Below are positions 42,831 through 47,894 of a stretch of DNA of 47,894 bases, piece by piece. Source of the stretch: Rhodobacter calidifons (GTDB lineage: Bacteria; Pseudomonadota; Alphaproteobacteria; Rhodobacterales; Rhodobacteraceae). Each line of letters opens with the position of its first letter. Position 1 is the stretch's first letter. The translations under genes were made by a program, and so were the position numbers. The notes beneath the pieces were generated by a model. It was not told the origin of the DNA. It was given only the letters and a program-made list of their open reading frames with translations, and searched no databases. The DNA is taken from positions 1-47,894 of the forward strand of contig NZ_JAANHS010000019.1 of the NCBI RefSeq assembly GCF_011174775.1, in the 5' to 3' direction.

Positions 42831-44549
42831 TCAGCTGCGGATGCCGGAAAAGCGCGCCTGCCAGTCGGCGCGTTCCTCGTCGGTGATCTTGCGGAACAGG
42901 TTCTCGGGCACGGTGAACCCTTGGCCGGCAGGCAGGGTCCGCATCGCGGCGGGGATGTCGGTGGGCCAGGTCCAGTCGTCCGACCCCATGGCCTGCATCA
43001 TCGTGGCGGCGGCATCGGGGATGAACGGCGCGGACAGGATCGCATAGACCCGGATCAGGTTCAGCGCCAGGCGGACGATGGCCTGGGCCTGCTCGGGGTC
43101 GGTCTTGACCACCGACCAGGGCGCAGCCGATTGCAGGTATTCGTTGCCGATGACCCAGATCGCCCGCAGCTCGGCGGCGGCCTTGCGGACCTCCATCTGT
43201 TCCATGAAGCGGGTGTAATCGGTGATCCGCGCGCCAAGATCGGCGATCAGCGCCGTCTCCAGCGGGCCGAAGCTGCCGCCCGCGGGGACTTCGTTGCCGA
43301 ACTTCGACACCGCGAACTTGGTCACACGGCTGACGAGGTTGCCCAGCACATCGGCCAGATCCTTGTTCACCGAGGTCTGGAAGTTTTCCCAGGTGAACTC
43401 GCTGTCGCTGGATTCCGGGGCGTGGCTCAGCAGCCACCAGCGCCAGTAGTCGGCAGGCAGGATCGACAGCGCCTGATCCATGAACACACCGCGCCCCTGC
43501 GAGGTGGAAAACTGGCCGCCGTCATAGTTGAGGTAGTTGAAGGACTTGAGGTAATCGACCAGCTTCCACGGCTCGCCCGACCCCAGGATCGTTGCGGGGA
43601 AGGACAGGGTGTGGAAGGGCACGTTGTCCTTGCCCATGAACTGATAATAGGTCACGTCCGCAGCACCCTTGTCGGTGCGCCACCAGCGCTCCCACGCGGC
43701 ATCGTCCAGACCCTGCGCATCGGCCCATTCGGCGGTGGCGGCGATGTATTCGATGGGCGCGTCGAACCAGACGTAGAAGACCTTGCCCTCCATCCCCGGC
43801 CAGGGTTCATCGCCCTTCTTGACCGGGATGCCCCAGTAGAGGTCACGGGTGATCCCCCGGTCCTGCAGCCCGTCGCCGTCGTTCAGCCATTTCTTGGCGA
43901 TCGAGGTGGTCAGGATCGGCCAGTCGGTCTTCGAATCGATCCAGGCCTCCAGCTTGTCCTTCAGCGCGCGCTGTTTCAGGTAGAGGTGCTTCGTCTCCCG
44001 CACCTCGAGGTTCGTGCTGCCGCTGATGGATGACCGGGGGTTGATCAGATCGGTCGGGTCCAGCTGCTTCGTGCAGTTCTCGCACTGGTCTCCCCGCGCG
44101 GCCTCATAGCCGCAGTTCGGGCAGGTGCCGGTGATGTAGCGGTCGGGCAGAAAGCGGTTGTCGTCGATGGAAAAGACCTGCTTTTCCACCACTTCCGCGA
44201 TCAGGCCGTTTTCGGCGAGTTTCCCGGCGAAATGCTGGGTCAGCCGGTGGTTCCGCTGGCTGGAGGACCGCCCGAAATGGTCGAAGGACAGCCGGAAGCC
44301 TTCGGCCAGCTTCTTCTGCACTTCGTGCATCTCGGCGCAGTACTCTTCCACCGGCTTGCCGGCCTTGGCGGCGGCGAGTTCGGCCGGCGTCCCGTGTTCG
44401 TCGGTGGCGCAGATGAACATCACCTCATGCCCCATCGCGCGGTTGAACCGGGCGAACAGGTCGGCGGGCAACTGGCTGCCCACGAGGTTGCCCAGATGCT
44501 TGATGCCGTTGATGTAGGGAATGGCCGAGGTGATGAGGATGCGTGCCAT
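42831..44549 (-). CDS. metG: Methionyl-tRNA synthetase
   Basis: This is a 572-residue class I synthetase that charges tRNA-Met. The HIGH-type motif reads HLGN ([14 protein letters not shown], about residue 18). A zinc knuckle CPNCGYEA...CENC lies at about 140-160. The usual KMSKS is TSQGR in [14 protein letters not shown]-terminal anticodon-binding helical domain follows, with no MetG2-type C-terminal dimerisation domain. Length fits alphaproteobacterial enzymes. Confidence 0.95.
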   Translation of the reverse strand: MARILITSAIPYINGIKHLGNLVGSQLPADLFARFNRAMGHEVMFICATDEHGTPAELAAAKAGKPVEEYCAEMHEVQKKLAEGFRLSFDHFGRSSSQRNHRLTQHFAGKLAENGLIAEVVEKQVFSIDDNRFLPDRYITGTCPNCGYEAARGDQCENCTKQLDPTDLINPRSSISGSTNLEVRETKHLYLKQRALKDKLEAWIDSKTDWPILTTSIAKKWLNDGDGLQDRGITRDLYWGIPVKKGDEPWPGMEGKVFYVWFDAPIEYIAATAEWADAQGLDDAAWERWWRTDKGAADVTYYQFMGKDNVPFHTLSFPATILGSGEPWKLVDYLKSFNYLNYDGGQFSTSQGRGVFMDQALSILPADYWRWWLLSHAPESSDSEFTWENFQTSVNKDLADVLGNLVSRVTKFAVSKFGNEVPAGGSFGPLETALIADLGARITDYTRFMEQMEVRKAAAELRAIWVIGNEYLQSAAPWSVVKTDPEQAQAIVRLALNLIRVYAILSAPFIPDAAATMMQAMGSDDWTWPTDIPAAMRTLPAGQGFTVPENLFRKITDEERADWQARFSGIRS

Positions 44550-44602
44550 GTCTGCGCCTTGCCTGAGTCCGGCGCCTGCTTAGCCCAAGTGCGGGGAAAG
44601 GG

Positions 44603-45145
44603 CTAGCGGGCGCGGCCCCGGATCATCCGGGTCAGGGTGCCGTCGCCCTCCATCTCGCGCTTGAAGGCGCCCAGCATGTGGATGGTGACCAGCGCCATCA
44701 GGAGTTTCGTGAGGATGTCGTGCAGGCGGAACCAGAAGGCCTCGGCCTCTTCGGAGGCCTCGACCAGCGGCGGGACGGTCCAGCGGTCGGCGATCATCAC
44801 GTCGATCCCGGTGGCGGAACTGCCCGCCCAGCCGGTCAGCGGAATGGCGATCAGCAGCGCGTAGATCGCCCAATGCGCGGCGCGGGCGGCCCAGAAGGCC
44901 GCGTTGCGGGGGCCCAGAGGCGGGGGTGGGGGGCTGAGGATGTGCCAGCCGATGCGGAGGAGGATCAGGGCGAGGATGCCGAAGCCGATGGTCTTGTGCA
45001 GGCCGTAGAGCCAGAGGTTGGCCAGCCCCGGCTCCATGTCGGCGATGCGCAGGCCGAGGGCAAGCTGGCCGATGACCAGCAGCATCATCGCCCAGTGGAT
45101 CAGCCGGGTCACAAGGCCGAACTCCGAAGGGCCGTTCCGCAGCAT
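44603..45145 (-). CDS. Cytochrome b561
   Basis: This is a 180-residue, four-helix inner-membrane cytochrome. The heme-ligand histidines are at 17 (RLIHW), 50 (YGLHKT), 142 (RLHDI) and 156 (TIHML), with an additional His91 (AAHWAIY). It probably moves electrons between quinol and a periplasmic acceptor, perhaps superoxide. The ATG at 45145 follows the yceI stop with a one-base gap, indicating an operon with the YceI protein. Confidence 0.9.
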   Translation of the reverse strand: MLRNGPSEFGLVTRLIHWAMMLLVIGQLALGLRIADMEPGLANLWLYGLHKTIGFGILALILLRIGWHILSPPPPPLGPRNAAFWAARAAHWAIYALLIAIPLTGWAGSSATGIDVMIADRWTVPPLVEASEEAEAFWFRLHDILTKLLMALVTIHMLGAFKREMEGDGTLTRMIRGRAR

Positions 45146-45146
45146 G

Positions 45147-45716
45147 TCAGCCCTGGGCGTCGATGCGCGCGGTGATGAGGATGCGGACCTCATCCCCCAC
45201 CATGTCGGACCAGCTGGTCGCGCCGAAATCGCTGCGGTTGACGCGGCCGGTCAGCTTCACGGTCAGATGGTCCAGCGCATCCGGCGCGCTGCCCCTGGGG
45301 CGGAAAAGTTGCGCCTTCAGCGTGACAGGCCGGGTCACGCCGCGGATGGTGAGGTTGCCCGTGACCTCGGCCGCGTCGCCTGCGCCCCTGACCGAAGTCG
45401 AGGTGAAGGTCATCCGGGGATACTGTTTCGCGGCAAGCACCTTGGGGCCCTTCAGCGCCTGCGCGGCAAAGGGAAAGCTGGCCGTCGCCCCGGTCACGTC
45501 CAGCGCCACGTCCACCGTGCAGTTCCTGACATTGGCGAAGTCGAGCCGCAGATCGGCCTTTGCCAGCGGGAACGCGCCGGTGATCTTGTCGGCACCGAAG
45601 TCGGTTTCGAACGCCACGGTCGAATTTGCGGCATCCATCCGGTAGGCGACGGTCCCGGCCAGGGCGGGCTGCACCAGGCCAAGGGCCAGAAGGGCGGCAA
45701 GGGCAAGGCGGCGCAT
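45147..45716 (-). CDS. YceI-family periplasmic protein
   Basis: This is a 189-residue exported lipocalin-like protein. A signal peptide ends at ALA (about residue 20). The domain has YRMDAANSTVAFETDFG, the NCTVDVALDVTG strand and LTIRGVTRPVTLKAQL. YceI proteins bind polyisoprenoids such as ubiquinone. Paired with cytochrome b561 it fits a redox/acid-stress role. The start at 45716 is the first with a signal peptide. Confidence 0.9.
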   Translation of the reverse strand: MRRLALAALLALGLVQPALAGTVAYRMDAANSTVAFETDFGADKITGAFPLAKADLRLDFANVRNCTVDVALDVTGATASFPFAAQALKGPKVLAAKQYPRMTFTSTSVRGAGDAAEVTGNLTIRGVTRPVTLKAQLFRPRGSAPDALDHLTVKLTGRVNRSDFGATSWSDMVGDEVRILITARIDAQG

Positions 45717-45813
45717 GGCGGTCCCTCCCGTGCTTGTGGCAGGGTTGGCACCAGAGGCCTGCCCCGCCAAATCAAACTGCCGTGCGGCCCGTCGCGGCGC
45801 CGGGTCGCGCCGG

Positions 45814-46452
45814 TCAGACCTCGGCCAGGGGGCGGGGCTCCAGCCGCGCGCCCGAAGGGTCGCAGCGCAGGGACCAGCTGGCCGGAGGCTCCAGCCGCGC
45901 GCGCAGCCGGGTGAGGGTGAAGTTCTCCTCGTCCGACCACAGCAGGGCGCGGCTGGGGGCAGGGGCCAGATGCCAGCGGCTTTCGATCCCCTGCGCGCCG
46001 CCCTTTCCCGGCAGCAGGATCAGCCCCAGCGGCGCGGGCGCACCGTCGCGGCGGGCGGCCTCGGCCCCGGCCTCGGCGGCCAGATGCAGGCGGCGGGTCG
46101 GGGTCAGCGCGGGGGGCGCCAGCAGTTCGGCCACCACCAGGGGGGCGGCGCCGGAGCGCAGCGCCTCTTCCGCGGCCCACAGAAGCCCTTCGTCCCGGCC
46201 CGCCTGCACCAGGATCAGCCGCGCGGGATCGGCGAGGGGGGCAAGCCCCGCCGCATTCAGCCGTTCGGCCACCCAGCCGGGGCGGATCCAGACCACCGGC
46301 CCCTCGGTCCGCGCCATGATGCGCGCAGCCAGCATGATCCGCGAGGGCCCGCAGAACTCATGCACCCGGCCCCGGCGCAGGGACAGGTCGCCGAACAGCG
46401 GGCAAAGGTCGCGGACCGGATGGGCCGCCTTTTCCTGGATGGGCAGACTCAT
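45814..46452 (-). CDS. imuA: ImuA-family protein (SOS mutagenesis), orphan
   Basis: This is a 212-residue RecA-like protein of the ImuA family. Segments RVHEFCGPSRIMLAARIMA, VVWIRPGWVAERLNAAGL, and LLWAAEEALRSGAAPLVVAELL correspond to the family. ImuA works with ImuB and DnaE2 in translesion synthesis. Here neither imuB nor dnaE2 follows: the next gene on the strand is YceI. An exact SOS box lies 17 bases before the start. Confidence 0.82.
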   Translation of the reverse strand: MSLPIQEKAAHPVRDLCPLFGDLSLRRGRVHEFCGPSRIMLAARIMARTEGPVVWIRPGWVAERLNAAGLAPLADPARLILVQAGRDEGLLWAAEEALRSGAAPLVVAELLAPPALTPTRRLHLAAEAGAEAARRDGAPAPLGLILLPGKGGAQGIESRWHLAPAPSRALLWSDEENFTLTRLRARLEPPASWSLRCDPSGARLEPRPLAEV

Positions 46453-46468
46453 GCGGAAAAGCTAGAAT

Positions 46469-46483
46469 GTTCCTGCAATGTTC
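46469..46483. promoter_or_regulatory. LexA (SOS) box, GTTC-N7-GTTC
   Basis: GTTC at 46469-46472 and GTTC at 46480-46483 are separated by seven bases, the alphaproteobacterial LexA consensus. It is placed at the imuA promoter and could also affect the divergent aldo/keto reductase. Confidence 0.82.
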
Positions 46484-46548
46484 TCAAGCCCGACCCTTTG
46501 CCCTGTCACACATCCGCCCTAGCCTTGCGGCAACAGAAGGAATCTCGC

Positions 46549-47589
46549 ATGCAGAAGCTGACCCTCGGCAAGACCGGCCTGACCGTATCCGAACTCTGCC
46601 TCGGCACGATGACCTGGGGCACGCAGAACACCGAGGCCGAAGGGCACGCGCAGGCCGACATGGCGGTAGACCGGGGTGTGACCTTCTGGGACACGGCCGA
46701 GATGTATCCGGTGAACCCGGTGCGCGCCGAAACCGTGGGCCGGACGGAAGAGATCATCGGGTCCTGGCTGGCCAGCCGCGGCGGGCGTGACCGGCTGGTG
46801 ATCGCGACCAAGGTTGCAGGCAAAGGCCAGATCATCCGCCCGGGAGAGCCCACCACCGGCGCCACGCTGCGCGCGGCCTGCGAGGCCAGCCTGCGGCGGC
46901 TGCGGACCGATTACATCGACCTTTACCAGCTGCACTGGCCGAACCGAGGCAGCTATCACTTCCGCCAGTCCTGGTCTTATGCGCCCAAAGGCATCGACAA
47001 GGTGGTGGAGACGGCGCAGATGACCGATTTCCTGACCACGGCCCAGGCGCTGGTGGCCGAGGGCAAGGTGCGCGCCTTCGGCCTGTCGAACGAAACCGTC
47101 TGGGGGGCGGCGCGCTGGCTGCACTTGGCCGACACGCTGGGCCTGCCGCGCATGGCCACGGTGCAGAACGAATATTCGCTGCTCTGCCGCCAGTTCGACA
47201 CCGACTGGGCCGAACTGTCCATCGTCGAGGACATGCCGCTGCTGGCTTTCTCGCCCCTTGCCGCGGGGCTTCTGTCGGGGAAATACGCGGGCGACGTGAT
47301 CCCCGAAGGCTCGCGCCGCAGCCTGAACCCCGACCTGTCGGGCCGGATCACGCCCCGGGTCTTTCCGGCAGTTGCGGCCTATCTGGGGATCGCGGCGCGG
47401 CACGGGCTCGACCCCTGCCAGATGGCCATCGCCTTCTGCCGGACGCGGCCCTTCCCCACGATCCCGATCATCGGGGCCACGACGCTGGAGCAGCTTCGGA
47501 CCAACATCGGCGCGGCTTCGGTCACATTGTCGTCAGAGGTGCTGGACGAGATCGCGGAAACCCACCGGGCGCATCCCTGGCCCTACTGA
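46549..47589 (+). CDS. Aldo/keto reductase (Tas-like)
   Basis: This is a 346-residue NADPH-dependent oxidoreductase of the Tas branch (GTMTWGTQNTEAEGH near the N-terminus). The catalytic tetrad is Asp48, Tyr53, Lys88 and His129 (FWDTAEMY, IATKV, YQLHWP). A late KYAGDV and the cofactor-binding IPIIGATTLEQLRTNI follow. The substrate is unknown. AGAAGG precedes the ATG. It is divergent from imuA across an SOS box. Confidence 0.9.
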   Translation: MQKLTLGKTGLTVSELCLGTMTWGTQNTEAEGHAQADMAVDRGVTFWDTAEMYPVNPVRAETVGRTEEIIGSWLASRGGRDRLVIATKVAGKGQIIRPGEPTTGATLRAACEASLRRLRTDYIDLYQLHWPNRGSYHFRQSWSYAPKGIDKVVETAQMTDFLTTAQALVAEGKVRAFGLSNETVWGAARWLHLADTLGLPRMATVQNEYSLLCRQFDTDWAELSIVEDMPLLAFSPLAAGLLSGKYAGDVIPEGSRRSLNPDLSGRITPRVFPAVAAYLGIAARHGLDPCQMAIAFCRTRPFPTIPIIGATTLEQLRTNIGAASVTLSSEVLDEIAETHRAHPWPY

Positions 47590-47646
47590 CGGGACTTGCG
47601 GTGCGGGGCGGTTCAAGGCAGGTGTTGGCGCGAACCGGAGAGACCG

Positions 47647-47894
47647 ATGCCACGTCGCCTGTCCCTTGCCGTCCTGCTGCTGTGCGCCGCGCCGCTTCTG
47701 TCCGCCTGTCAGCTGACCGGGGCAAAGGGACCCGCTTCGGCCACCGATGCGGACGTGACCCCCAATGCGGTGATCGGAGACCCGATAGACGTCAAGCCAC
47801 TGGATTCCCCGCCTGCGGCGGCGGCCAAGGCCCGGCCAGGCGCGGCGGACGCGGGCGCCGGGCGCGAGACGCCGGTTCCGGCGGCAGCTTCGTC
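47647..47894 (+). CDS. Lipoprotein, 3' end beyond the window
   Basis: An ATG at 47647 starts a signal peptide with lipobox LLSAC (Cys21), followed by a low-complexity Pro/Ala-rich sequence (VTPNAVIGDPIDVKPLDSPP). The frame is open to the last base, so the protein continues off the window. No domain is recognisable. Confidence 0.75.
   Translation, partial: MPRRLSLAVLLLCAAPLLSACQLTGAKGPASATDADVTPNAVIGDPIDVKPLDSPPAAAAKARPGAADAGAGRETPVPAAAS

Noticed and set aside
42831..44549. MetG inactive because KMSKS is altered to TSQGR
   Set aside because: I recall the same FSTSQGRG wording in other alphaproteobacterial MetG. All other motifs are intact.
45715..46548. Upstream in-frame extension of the aldo/keto reductase
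   Set aside because: The extension is antisense to imuA and low-complexity. The AKR start MQKLTLGKTG has a ribosome site at 46536-46541.

Overview
The window looks like a chromosomal segment from a GC-rich alphaproteobacterium of the Rhodobacteraceae (Rhodobacter, Paracoccus, Gemmobacter or a relative). The basis is the high GC content, an alphaproteobacterial-type RNase P RNA, a GTTC-N7-GTTC SOS box, a one-gene-each katG/oxyR divergon, Flp pilins carrying Asp-Trp where most Flp pilins carry Glu-Tyr, and short intergenic palindromes that I remember as frequent in this family. I see no rRNA, CRISPR array, prophage or complete insertion sequence. The genus is not determined.

Layout. 1-6.6 kb: a 2OG-Fe(II) oxygenase-like gene, a metallo-hydrolase, a ceramidase-like membrane protein, gatC-gatA, an excalibur lipoprotein, a cell-wall amidase, the RNase P RNA gene with a readable promoter, and rpmG. 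6.6-17.3 kb: GNAT, Bax inhibitor-1 with a ybhL-leader-like 5' UTR, DUF1127, LysR, quinone reductase, an XRE regulator behind a near-perfect sigma-54-type promoter, a HisN-like phosphatase, two purine deaminases (8-oxoguanine and guanine) flanking an RraB-like gene and a repeat-rich spacer, mgtE and a 5-formyl-THF cyclo-ligase. 17.3-30 kb, minus strand: a Tad/Flp pilus locus in the order flp2, flp1, cpaB, cpaC, ompA-like, cpaE, cpaF, tadB, tadC, two TPR lipoproteins, cpaA and an AAA ATPase. It is split by internal terminators and carries no tadE/F/G in the window.

30-38 kb: a lytic transglycosylase, a degenerate-looking GNAT, scoAB (3-oxoacid CoA-transferase) divergent from a PAS-LuxR regulator with a palindromic operator candidate, tRNA-Leu(UAA), katG divergent from oxyR, and an M19 dipeptidase. 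38-41 kb: a probable copper cassette. It has a DUF2946 (CutF-like) exported leader peptide with a Pro-rich end, a hairpin-rich gap, a PepSY transmembrane protein, a strong intrinsic terminator or attenuator, and a PCu(A)C copper chaperone. This is the most interesting regulatory system here. 41-47.9 kb: trmO, a FOXRED1-like oxidoreductase, a 51-residue membrane protein, metG, cytochrome b561 plus YceI, an orphan imuA under an SOS box, an aldo/keto reductase, and a lipoprotein cut by the window end.

Together these are mostly core and semi-accessory chromosomal functions: translation (gatCA, rpmG, rnpB, metG, trmO), envelope and surface attachment (amidase, transglycosylase, Tad pilus), oxidative and metal stress (katG/oxyR, b561/YceI, copper cassette), purine turnover and ketone-body use.
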